Source: Rhodeus uyekii (lineage: Eukaryota > Chordata > Actinopteri > Cypriniformes > Acheilognathidae). Taken from it: 64,000 nt of DNA. The notes under the pieces are model-generated. The model had not been told where the DNA came from. It worked only from the letters and a program-made list of their open reading frames with translations, and did no database searches. Positions within the stretch are counted from its first letter, which is position 1, and every line of letters begins with the position of its first letter. Positions 47,484-56,952 of this stretch are shown here, one piece after another. Location: NCBI GenBank assembly GCA_037043235.1, contig JAWRVZ010000156.1, positions 1,344,923-1,408,922 of the forward strand, written 5' to 3'. Made by a program: the position numbers and the translations under genes.

Positions 47484-48067
47484 TTTGTTGCTGTTGTTAC
47501 TGTTAATGTAACCTGGTTGCACCTTGGGTCTGAGAGTTACAGAATTTCAATTCTCTGTATGTATGTGCTGTATATATTGCAGAATTGACAATAAAGCTGA
47601 CTTTGACTTTGACTTGTAAGAATGCAAGGGCTTTAGATACTACTTTGGATGCGACTAGCTTAGCAAACCCTGTACATTGTTTAAATGAGTCCACCCCTCA
47701 AGATTACTGTTATAAACATGAGCCTCGTCTGAAAGGTAAAGGAGGAGGTGTTACTGTAATTTATAGTAACGCCATCAGTACTGCTCAAAGGTCTAATTTG
47801 AAATATAATTATTTTGAACTGATGGTCCTCAATGTAAAATTATCTAGTGCAAGTAATAATTCCTGTTTAACTTTTATGCTGGCTATTCTATACAGGCGAC
47901 CAGGGCACCATACAGATTTTATCAAAGAATTTGCTGATTTTCTCTCAGAATTAGTAATGTCTGCAGATAAAGTCATAATTGTCTGTGATTTTAATATCCA
48001 TGTAGATAATGAAAATGACGTATTGGGATTGGCATTTAGAGACATTGTAAACTCTATTGGAGTTACA

Positions 48068-48200
48068 CAGAGACTAATATCAGCGTAGATGCCAGTCTTA
48101 TTATAATGTAATGGATATATTAGGTGTTATGGGAAGTGTTCCAGATTCTGACTGACCTAAATTATGCAGCCTAACAGTCATTTTACATGATTTAAATTAT
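48068..48200 (-). repeat. Inverted L2 3'-UTR fragment inside LINE B2
   Basis: Reads AGACTAATATCAGCGTAGAT on the plus strand, then CTGACCTAAATTATGCAGCC and CATTTTACATGATTTAAA. This is the reverse complement of the 3' UTR block seen in plus orientation at about 49060-49190. Confidence 0.8.
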
Positions 48201-49839
48201 GAATGATTTGGTTAGGATAGTAACCAGACGAGTTTGAGAGATGATTTTACATTGTTGAGGAATGCAGAAAAAAACTGTCGAGGAACATAGGTGAGTCGGC
48301 TACGTGTTTATAGGCCTCCTTTCATGCTGATGTGCTCCTCTCAAACTTTCTTAATAAAACATCATTTTATGTTTATTATGGCTCATTAGTGAAACTATTA
48401 AAATATACTGGCAATTTTCTGCTACGACATTTTATGTTAAGATCGTGGCATTTCCTTTATCCCGGCAAACATGTGACTATGGTGGCTGGAGTCTCTATTT
48501 TCACATATATTTTCATATATCTAAATTGCGACATATGCTCTCAAAGACAAATGCGGAAAAGTTAGTTCATGCGTTCATGAGTTCAAGGCTAGATTATTGT
48601 AATGCTTTACTAGGTGGTTGCCCTGCACGCTTAATAAACAAATTCCAGCTGGTCCAAAATGCAGCAGCTCGAGTTCTTACTAGAACCAGGAAGTATGAGC
48701 ATATTACCCCAGTTCTGTCAAAACTGCACTGGCTTCCTATTAATCACCGAATACATTTTAAAATCTTGCTAATGACTTACAAAGCATTAAATGGTTTAGC
48801 TCTACAGTACTTGAGCGATCTCTTAACACATTATAGTCCTTCACGTCTATTGCGATCCCAAAATACTGACCAGCTTATAATACCTAGAATATCAAAGTCA
48901 ACTGCTGGCGGTTGATCTTGTTCCTATTTAGTTCCTAAACTCTGGAACAGTCTTCCTAATACAGTTCGGGAAGCAGACACACTCTGTCAGTTTAAATCTA
49001 GACTAAAAACACATCTCTTCAACCTGGCATACACATAACACATTATACATACATTTTGAATCCAAATCATGTAAAATGATTGTTAGGCTGCATAATTTAG
49101 GTCAGCCGGAACAGGGAACATTCCCATAACATCTGATGTACTCGATACATCAGAAGAAGAATGGCATCTACGCTAATATTATTCTGTTTATTCCGAGGTT
49201 ACCGTGGTCAGCCGGATCCAGGCCGTATCCAGATCAGATGAACCTGCACCTGCACACGAGCACAGCACTGCCCTGAAGTGTCTGCGGAGATTGTGACTCT
49301 ACTTAACCCTCCCCTGTGTAGATCATGAACCCATCTCCAATCGGACCTAATTAGAATTACCGTATTTTTCGCCATATAAGACACTCCGGAACATAGGACG
49401 CACCCAATTTTAAAGGAGGAAAATCTATAAAAAAAGATTCTGAACCAAATACTGTAGTAAAATATTTTATATCAACTGTATAAAGTTAACAGCAGTTTAA
49501 TAACAATTCTATGCCAACCATGTAACATATTAATAACTATCTTTACTCTCATTAACAGTCAGTAAACAGTGTGTATGGTGTGTCTAATAGTTTGTTGCTT
49601 ATGTCTTATGTCTTGTGGTTGTCAAGTGTACAACCACAGCGAGGTATATTATAAAATATGGATCAGGATATGGATCTGTAATTCCGGTCAGAGAATCAGG
49701 AATGGAGAAGTGAGTCTTGGTGATGAGGCATTTATTTATATCCAGTATAGATAGTTGTTATATATCGTCACACCACTTCCGGTAACAGACGCGGCAGCCA
49801 TGTTGGAGGTGGAAACGAACAGGATTAGCAGTTGTGACA

Positions 49840-51021
49840 ATGGTAAACTACTGTGCGGTTATTGGGTTATTGGCTGTACGAGCAGTGGTGGGTGTGATAA
49901 AGTGTCGGTTTACCTGTTTCTATCTGTTTGCCAGCCATAATCACAAACCAAGGGGATAGAACAAAGGAACTATCGGAGAAAAGGAGAACGTTGTAGCTTT
50001 CACGATTAAGCAGAGCAGATCAAACTACTGTGCGGTTATTGGGTTATTGGCTGTACGAGCAGTGGTGGGTGTGATAAAGTGTCGGTTTACCTGTTTCTAT
50101 CTGTTTGCCAGCCATAATCACAAACCAAGGGGATAGAACAAAGGAACTATCGAAGAAAAGGAGAACGTTGTAGCTTTCACGATTAAGCAGAGCAGATCTG
50201 TCAGCTTCATTCTACCCGTATAAACGAGTCTGCTCAAAACATTTCGTATCAGGTAAATACTATACAAACAATACATTGAACTGTTAATTGTGTTTTTCTC
50301 AATGGCTTGTAGCTGAATTTAGCATGTTTACCTTAGGATTTAGACACATTTCCAGTTTCGCAATGCTCAAATTACATGCCACAACTCTGCTAAGATTAAG
50401 AATATGTCGCCACAAAAGATACATGGTGTGTTTTATAACTATATATAACATGCATTCTTTTATGTAGTCTGTTAGAAGCATATATACATACCTCTTATGG
50501 TGGTTAAACATATCAGATACTGCAGGTCTAATTTGATTTTCTATTTACATGCATACAATATATGAAGACGATGGGAACAATAAAAAACAGGAATTATACC
50601 CATACAGTCTAAGACGCTGAGTGATTGCAAGAGTTGTGTTGGCTACTATACCCTTGAGAATTGTCAATTAAACATCTATTCTAAAATGATCACAACACAT
50701 TAAAAACATTTTGCACAGTATATATAAACTCTCCAAGACTTTCTGTTGTTGTTTTTTTTTGCAGGCAAACCATCACCACTTTATAGAGATTCTGATATCG
50801 ATTGGGCACCAACTCTTCATCTTGGACATGACAAAATGAAACAGACCCCAACACCAGCAAGGGCGAAGAGACTGAAAGAGCGAAAAGACAAAACTGAAAA
50901 TTTAGAAGCTGTCAAGTCCTTGCTGTCTTTGTTGAAGTATGAAAAAAGGACATATGACGACATTAGTACTACAGACAGTTGTGATAACACCCATGTTGAC
51001 GCAGCGACTGGAGGAATGTGA
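49840..51021 (+). pseudogene. THAP-domain gene remnant, two exons
   Basis: THAP domains are C2CH zinc-binding DNA-recognition modules found in host factors and in several transposases. Exon 1 starts ATGGTAAACTACTGTGCGGT (MVNYCAVIG, first zinc Cys). Its later part reads AIITNQGDRTKELSEKRRTL, SRLSRADLSASFYPYKRVCS and KHFVSG, where C-x2-H is the second zinc pair. Donor G|GTAAAT at 50252-50253, acceptor TTTGCAG before 50765. Exon 2 continues KPSPLYRDSDIDWAPTLHLG followed by a basic region (ARAKRLKERKDK) and a stop at 51019-51021. Lesions: a 177-bp tandem duplication in exon 1, frame disruptions near its start, and a TAG where Trp would be expected. Only the THAP domain and a short basic tail are visible. 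No catalytic domain follows. Confidence 0.7.
49845..50198 (+). repeat. 177-bp tandem duplication within the THAP exon
   Basis: AAACTACTGTGCGGTTATTG starts at 49845 and again at 50022. The two 177-bp units differ at one position that I noticed (CGGAGAAAAG versus CGAAGAAAAG). 177 is divisible by three. Confidence 0.93.
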
Positions 51022-51330
51022 TTAGATTAGATTAGATTCAACTTTATTGTCATTACACAAGTACAGGTACAAGGCAACGAAATGCAGTTTAGGTCTAACC
51101 AGAAGTGCAATAGCAGGAAGTGCAGGATATATACAATGGTTGCATACTGCTTACCTTAAGCTAACATACAACTGTATACATCTACCTGTAAATTCTGTTT
51201 ATAGTTAGAGACATCTGTATATACATTTACATTTATAGTACATATTCACCTGTAAATGCTGTTTATAGTAAGAGACACCTGTAATTATATTTATAGCACA
51301 CACTCACCTGTTACAGTAATAACCATCTGT
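51022..51330 (-). mobile_element. LINE 3'-end fragment with (TCTAA)n tail
   Basis: GATTAGATTAGATTAGATTC followed by AACTTTATTGTCATTACACA and GCAACGAAATGCAGTTTAG is the reverse complement of a LINE 3' terminus (ends ...GACAATAAAGTTGAATCTAA). 5'-truncated and inserted just after the THAP stop codon. Confidence 0.7.
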
Positions 51331-51529
51331 ATATTGTACATATTACCTGTAAATCCTGTACATCTCCATATCCTGCATATCTGACTAAATGTCAACAAAC
51401 TGACCAGACAAGTGTTGTGTGGTTTATACTGTAAAATAATATCTGTATTAAAATGCATAAGTAATTCTTGTAAGTCACTTGCTGGAGAAAAAAAAACAAT
51501 AACAACAATATGAATATTTAGATCTAGAT

Positions 51530-51918
51530 CTACGAACATGTTGCCCTGTGAGTTACCCTGGCCATGTGCAGACAAAGACCGTTGATTTCACACACCATGA
51601 CATCGCGAACCCATCCACAAATAAATTGGTTATATGCTTCAAGTCCTTTATATGATTTAACTGGTCCAGGGTGTACGCACTTGTTGTATACAAAAGAAAG
51701 TTTACTATGTCTGGGTATGTCACGCACGTCCACTTTTCAACATCCTGAGACCACCGCGACTTGTCCAGTGTGTATGGGTCATTCTTTTAATGTTGTATCT
51801 CTGTTCCGAAACACTGTCCAATGTATCACGATACGTCTGCACACTGTTTAAATCCTTCTTTTCCATTGTCTTTTCTTCTTTTGACGTCTTCAAACAGTAA
51901 GGCAATGAGAATTTTCAC
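51530..51918 (-). pseudogene. YqaJ/SWIM-type transposon-associated gene remnant
   Basis: Read on the minus strand from an ATG near 51918, three fragments in two frames fit a protein type common in fish genomes that carries a SWIM zinc finger and a YqaJ-like exonuclease domain: NDPYTLDKSRWSQDVEKW, then TYPDIVNFLLYTTSAYTLDQ, then (frame change) KSYKGLEAYNQFICGWVRDV. Only the region N-terminal to the SWIM finger is present, and the exonuclease domain was not found. At least two frameshifts. Assignment is from remembered family patterns, so moderate confidence only. Confidence 0.5.
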
Positions 51919-51938
51919 CTCCAACATGGCCGCCAATA

Positions 51939-52262
51939 CGCAATGACGTCAAAAATGTCACGTGACCGAAAACTATCTATATGCAGGTATGCAGCTGTGA
52001 TATTATAAGGGTGTGCGTGTGCGTGGTAGGTTGTGCATGAATGCACGCATGGCACGGAACACAGTCAGCAACATGAACAAAAATGAACAGTCATTGTGGC
52101 TACTTGATTCGTACCGGAAACACGATTGGTACTGCGCATGTGCGAAAACGCAAATTTTGTTCTACGCATGCGCGATTCTATGACCACTTCCTCTTATTTT
52201 ACGACAGCTTCGTACCTGCATGATTTGTACTGCGCATGTGCGCGCTTTATAGTGACGTCATT
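51939..52262. promoter_or_regulatory. Cluster of CRE-like and NRF1-like sites
   Basis: TGACGTCA-type palindromes at about 51943 and 52253, a CACGTG-containing site near 51958, and three NRF1-like motifs (TGCGCATGTGCG at about 52133, TACGCATGCGCG at about 52163, TGCGCATGTGCGCG at about 52231). They lie between the minus-strand YqaJ-type gene and plus-strand exon-like sequence, as expected of a shared promoter. No function shown. Confidence 0.4.
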
Positions 52263-55200
52263 TGGTGGTGAGGGACAATATGGATTTTTATACGTTTTAT
52301 GATGGAATGCAAAATAATTTTTTTCAAAGAGAAAAATTCCTGACAACTTTACACAGCGTCTGAAGATGACACGGGCGTCTACTAATTTAACCAAGGTGAT
52401 TTTAGGTAGCCTACTGAGAGAATTTATAATGGGAAAAAGAGGTCTGTTCTTACAGAGAGCCACATTTACTCTGGGACTGTCACTCACAGTGGAGTCAGAG
52501 ACACTCAAAACAGGGTTATTGCTGCTACTGTTGGTCTGCTATCCAGAGTGTAAAATAATGGGTAATGTATTACAGAGATGATATAAGAACTTTTAATAAT
52601 AACTTTAATACTTTAATTTAATAACTTTTCTTATTCATTCTCAGTTTTCTTATTCATTCTGATCATTTAATTACACATTATGTATTTTCTTTGTATTTCT
52701 TATGTATTTCCTTCAGTGATCCTGGACTGAAAAAACAGGAAGAGACCTTAGGGTACGTTTTACATGATGTATCCATACATTTTTAAATTAGTTTTACACA
52801 TGTCAAATAATGCTAGTAGGTATTGTTTGTTTTGTAAAGTAACTGTCTGAACTTTTCCAGTTTTTTCCTCAACAGTCCTCAGACAATTCCTGTGAAGTAT
52901 TCCTGTAGACAATTGTACATGTAAGATTGTTTAATTTTTCAAACCTGTTGGATAATCTACAATCAAAGCCTTACAGTGTTATTTGTATTTCGCAGTTCAC
53001 TCTCAGCACCTGTACGTCATGAACATGAACATTCATAAGAGGTAAGCTGTATTTTCACACACAAGTAGTTTCAAACTACTAGTATGTGTCGATTATTTAT
53101 TTATTTATTTTTGGTGTGTGTTTTTAGGAGGAGGTGCCATTGATTCTCCAGTGGTGGTGCATTCAGCTTATGGAGAGGTTTTGCCTGGAAGGGAATGACT
53201 GACTAAAATGTCAGTGTCTTGGCTGTATTGTTACTTTTGGTAAAGTGATACTAGAAAGTTATTGTATGAATAGTGCCTATACATTTACATGTTTTCTAAA
53301 GGCATGGACAGAGATTTGCATACTGGACAGAAGCAGCATCCCCATTTCTTCAGGGAACGCTTGTGCCTGTTTTTAGGGTGTCACCAAACCTTCGCTCAAC
53401 AGAAGAGATCAGGAGGAGGACACTGATAAGGTAAAGGATTTTAGTCGTCATATACCAAGCAGTTGCATGTATGCTGGATACATATTTTAATTGGTTTGTG
53501 GCATTTCATATGTATTTATTTTACCAGGTGCAACAGCCAGCCATTGCGAGAGACCTTCGTACAGCGTGGAGCTGCTAAACACAGACTCATGCCGTGAGAT
53601 GACACAGCCTGCTTTTCTCCAGATGAACTGTGATGATCAACAACATGCCCTCAGGAAGGTCCTAGGGAGTGACTTCTCTGAAGCAAATGTAGCAAATACT
53701 ACTCTTGCGTATTGCACAATTGATTAATAATAATAATTAATAATATTATTAATAATAATAATTAAATGGATTAAATGCAATACAATTGAAATTTGGGCTA
53801 ATCAGAAGATCTATGGTCGCTCAAGGAGGTAGCGGGTTGGATTGAGAAAAAAAACAGACAGACACAAGGTTGAATTAGAAATAAAACAGGTCAATAAAAT
53901 AAAATTACAATATTTCAAACAATAAAGTTGTCAATTTCCCCTGAGTGCACTCGTTTTTCTACTATATACATATATTTACAGACCGGTCAATTCAATACTC
54001 ATAAGAAATAGAATAAAAAAAGGGATAGATAAAGTAAATCTCTGGTAATTTCAAGTGTCTTGTGAGGTTACAAAGCCTCTGGAGTTGGGATGACTCAAAA
54101 ACTCAAAAGAAAGGATATCGTTGTCCTCTCCACGACGTATTTCCTTCTCTTCTGCTAGTTTGGTTGGCTCGCCATCGAATGTGAATTTCTCAGGGTGTCA
54201 CAGAAGGTCATTTGGGTGTCACGTTTCCAAAAAAATCAAAGAGGAAGAGGAAAAAGGAAAGAAATAGAAATAGAAAAAAAGAAACAACAAGGGAAAAAAA
54301 CCTGGCCTGATCACAGACCAGAACATTCATTTAGTACATCTCAAAATAAATCCACATCAAAGATAACTCCACATTAAATGTCCAAAATAACATATAATAC
54401 AATTACATTTACCATTTCTTTATGAACTGATATAAATCACATAAATTTACCTCAGTCAATAACTTTCACTCTTAACGCCAACAATGGCGACGGTGAAACT
54501 CTGAAATGAACAAATAATCAAGCGGTTCACTATAACCGCTCACACTGAAGTAGATCACATAACTCGTAACAAACCATTTTCACAAAATTGGTTAAAGTTA
54601 TTTACCTTTTGACAGATTTTTCCCTCACACAGGCTCGTGTCAACTACAGGTGCGCGCGACCGTGAAATGGCGGCGCGAACTGCAATGTACAAATGACCGC
54701 GCGATTCGCGTTAGACATTTACAACTATTCTAATCAAAGATCACAATTTCAAGAGAAAATAACTCATTTACAGCAACTAGATTACCGTTTAATAGCAGTA
54801 ATTATATCTTATTATAAAGTAATAGAGCCTATTTATCATTAATTATATGACACTGACTCACCTACTGGAGTGTAGTAATCTATGCAGCTAACTTTTTCAT
54901 CAATTTATCAAACTCTCCACTTTTTGACGTTTTTTTTCCTCTGAATGAATCAATTTGGATCACAGCGATCGATCACGTCTGCTCTTCTCCCTCAGGCTGT
55001 CTCATCTGTCATTGCGCATGCTCGTTACCACAGACGGCGCAAAATGACAGAGAGCTCTCATTGGTCAATCGCCGCGCATTAACCTAGACTAATTTGCATA
55101 TCTATATTTTTTTCTTTTAATCATTTTTATCTCTTACTGACTTCTAGTAAGTGAATATGAACTAATATATATATAAAGTAATATATATGTATAAACCAAT

Positions 55201-56038
55201 TTATGCACAAATTAAATAAAACTCTTTATTTAACCTGTGTTACACAAAGCATGACTTTTTATTTATATTTCAGTGTCAAGAGGACATGGAAACATGTTTG
55301 TCATACTGTGCTGATGAGTAAGGACTGAAAGTCAATGCCATGTTACTCAATCAGCGAGTGTGTGTGTATGTGTGAAGGAATTAATAAATGTTTGAATAAA
55401 TTAAATTGAATAAATTAATATTTTAAAATATTTTTTATTTAAAATAAAATTAATTATTTTGTGTTTCTTAAATGCAGACATTTAAGCATACTGATATAAG
55501 TTGAATCTATCTTTTGAAAGTTAAATATTAAATGTAAACTCATATACAAAGTCTTATGTACACATCTGTGTTTCCAAAAATGTGGTCTAACAAATGTAAA
55601 CTATTTAGTTTGATTAAATTTAATGATACATTTTACCTTTTGTGTGTGTTTAAATGCTTTATTAACAAATAGCATGTATAAGGTTAACATTAATATTATA
55701 TCATAACATTTGCTTCACAATACAGATGAGATTACATAAAATGTGTTGTTTTTAGATTTTGAAATCACATCTATACACATTTTAATCTCCTTAAGCACTA
55801 AAACTGGGTTTTCCATTTTTAAATTTATAAATGTATAATGATTCCAAAACCATTTAAGCAATAGTCAGAAAGTTTAAAGTTCTGAATTATTTCCTGTACG
55901 GATCGAGTAGTCACGTGATTGTTTACTCGATCAGTAACATCTGCTGTAAATTGTTTCGCACAGCTCAGACAGGAAGTAGACGCGTTTTCGCGCATGCGCG
56001 GTACCAATCGTGTTTCCGGTACGAATCAAGTAGCCACA
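52095..56038. mobile_element. Nested 3.9-kb element with 57-bp terminal inverted repeats
   Basis: Both ends start TGTGGCTACTTGATTCGTAC. Over the first 57 bp the ends differ at two positions (T/C at each of two CpG-type sites). The TIRs include the GCGCATG(T/C)GCG NRF1-like motif. A target duplication is not clear: CAGTCATTG on the left against CAGTTGTGG on the right is 6/9 under one choice of boundary. The interior holds exon-like segments at 52700-53580 but no recognised transposase. Confidence 0.65.
52700..53727 (+). pseudogene. Multi-exon-like gene remnant in the nested element
   Basis: A run of segments bounded by plausible acceptors and donors: about 52875-52920 (CAG|TCCTCAGACA ... CATGTAAGA), 52997-53040 (GCAG|TTCACTC ... 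AGAG|GTAAGC), 53128-53208 (TTTAG|GAGGAGG), 53302-53430 (AAAG|GCATGGACAG ... AAG|GTAAAG), and from 53529. Conceptual pieces include EEVPLILQWWCIQLMERFCL and AASPFLQGTLVPVFRVSPNL. Stops break the frame and I recognise no domain. It may be a decayed transposon gene. Confidence 0.35.
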
Positions 56039-56094
56039 GTTGTGGAGCACCGGTGTGCGTTACTAACGGGACACCAGCAACAACAACAAAATAT
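53728..56094. other. Remainder of the nested element, no gene recognised
   Basis: AT-rich sequence with small TA tracts (about 55160-55190) and no convincing coding exon. It ends in the right TIR of the nested element, and the host element resumes at 56039. Confidence 0.5.
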
Positions 56095-56128
56095 TAGTTC
56101 CTAGGACAGGCTTTCTGACAGTTTTCTT

Positions 56129-56238
56129 TTTGTTCAAGTCTGAGGAAATAAAAGAGCCCGTGATTCTCAGCACGCTGAGGAGGCAGAGTCAGCGTGCTGA
56201 GAATCACGGGCTCTTTTATTTCCTTAGACTTGAACAAA
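56129..56238. repeat. Long hairpin: 50-bp arms, 10-bp loop
   Basis: The left arm (56129-56178, containing AAGAGCCCGTGATTCTCAGC) is the reverse complement of the right arm (56189-56238) with one mismatch. The loop is GGAGGCAGAG. It lies near the right end of the 7.2-kb element. Confidence 0.97.
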
Positions 56239-56852
56239 GACAAAATAACAACCAAAACATGCGCATTCGGCGCTCACGCTTCACTCTCTGTGAGTCACGC
56301 GTTTCTTTCTTGGTTTCGTTTCACTCTTAGTTTCGTTTCACTTCTCTCTTCTCGCTGGTCTCCGGACTCTTTCTCCCGCTGCAGACCTCGCTGAACCACG
56401 CCCCCCTCGCCACAGTCATCACTGTAAAGTCCACCATTTCCCCCCACTCGTCATCACCACGGCTACGGCCGTGGCGCGCTCCGCGGATTCTTATATTCGT
56501 CGGATAGGACGCACCAACTCCCCCCCCCCCCCCCCCCCCCCCCCAGTTTTGGGGAAGAAAAAGTGCGTCTTATGCGGCGAAAAATACGGTAATATTAGAC
56601 TTGAATTATCAATATAATAATCAAACTATCAATCAATCAAATCAATCAATAATCAAAACTTAACACTTAATATTCATCAATTGTATTAATTCGCCTGCTC
56701 TTTTAAGGCTGCTGTTCAGCCAAACAAACTTTATTTATGTTTATGTTAATTATGTTTATAATGTTTTCATGTGACCACTGTAAAGCTGCTTTGAAACAAT
56801 CTGTATTGTAAAAAGCGCTATATAAGTAAAGGTGACTTGACTTGACCAGCTA

Positions 56853-56945
56853 TATATCAAAGTCAACTGCTGGCGGTCGATCCTTTTCCTATTTAGCTCC
56901 TTAACTCTGGAAGTCTTCCTAATACAGTTCGGGAAGCAGACACAC
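56853..56945 (+). mobile_element. L2 reverse-transcriptase fragment
   Basis: ATATCAAAGTCAACTGCTGG followed by CGGTCGATCCTTTTCC and AATACAGTTCGGGAAGCAGA matches LINE B at about 43108-43199, with small deletions. It ends at a short inverted repeat at the gypsy boundary. Confidence 0.85.
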
Positions 56946-56952
56946 TTATAGT

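Larger units (their letters stand above)
49360..56589. mobile_element. 7.2-kb TA-flanked TIR element carrying THAP and YqaJ/SWIM-type gene remnants
   Basis: Both ends read CCGTATTTTTCGCC (perfect over 14 bp, then degenerate), flanked by TA at 49358-49359 and 56590-56591. Removing the element with one TA restores the L2 3' UTR, which aligns base for base in length with LINE B at about 43560-43583, so the 7.2 kb entered as one unit. Inside are THAP exons (+), a YqaJ/SWIM-like gene remnant (-), a LINE tail, a nested TIR element (52095-56038), a long hairpin and a C22-24 tract at 56521-56544. No DDE transposase was recognised. Confidence 0.75.
47617..56848 (+). mobile_element. LINE B2: second L2-type copy, rearranged and interrupted
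   Basis: An endonuclease fragment (about 47620-48067) matches LINE B. A 3'-UTR fragment then lies in inverted orientation (48068-48200). The reverse transcriptase C-terminal part (about 48520-49030) and 3' UTR follow in plus orientation to 49359, resuming after the 7.2-kb insertion at 56592 and ending ...GGTGACTTGACTTGACC at about 56848. The plus-strand parts are close to LINE B in sequence. Confidence 0.8.

Noticed and set aside
49360..49700. Assignment of the 7.2-kb element to Kolobok because of the THAP domain
   Set aside because: Kolobok uses TTAA targets; here the empty-site reconstruction supports a TA duplication.
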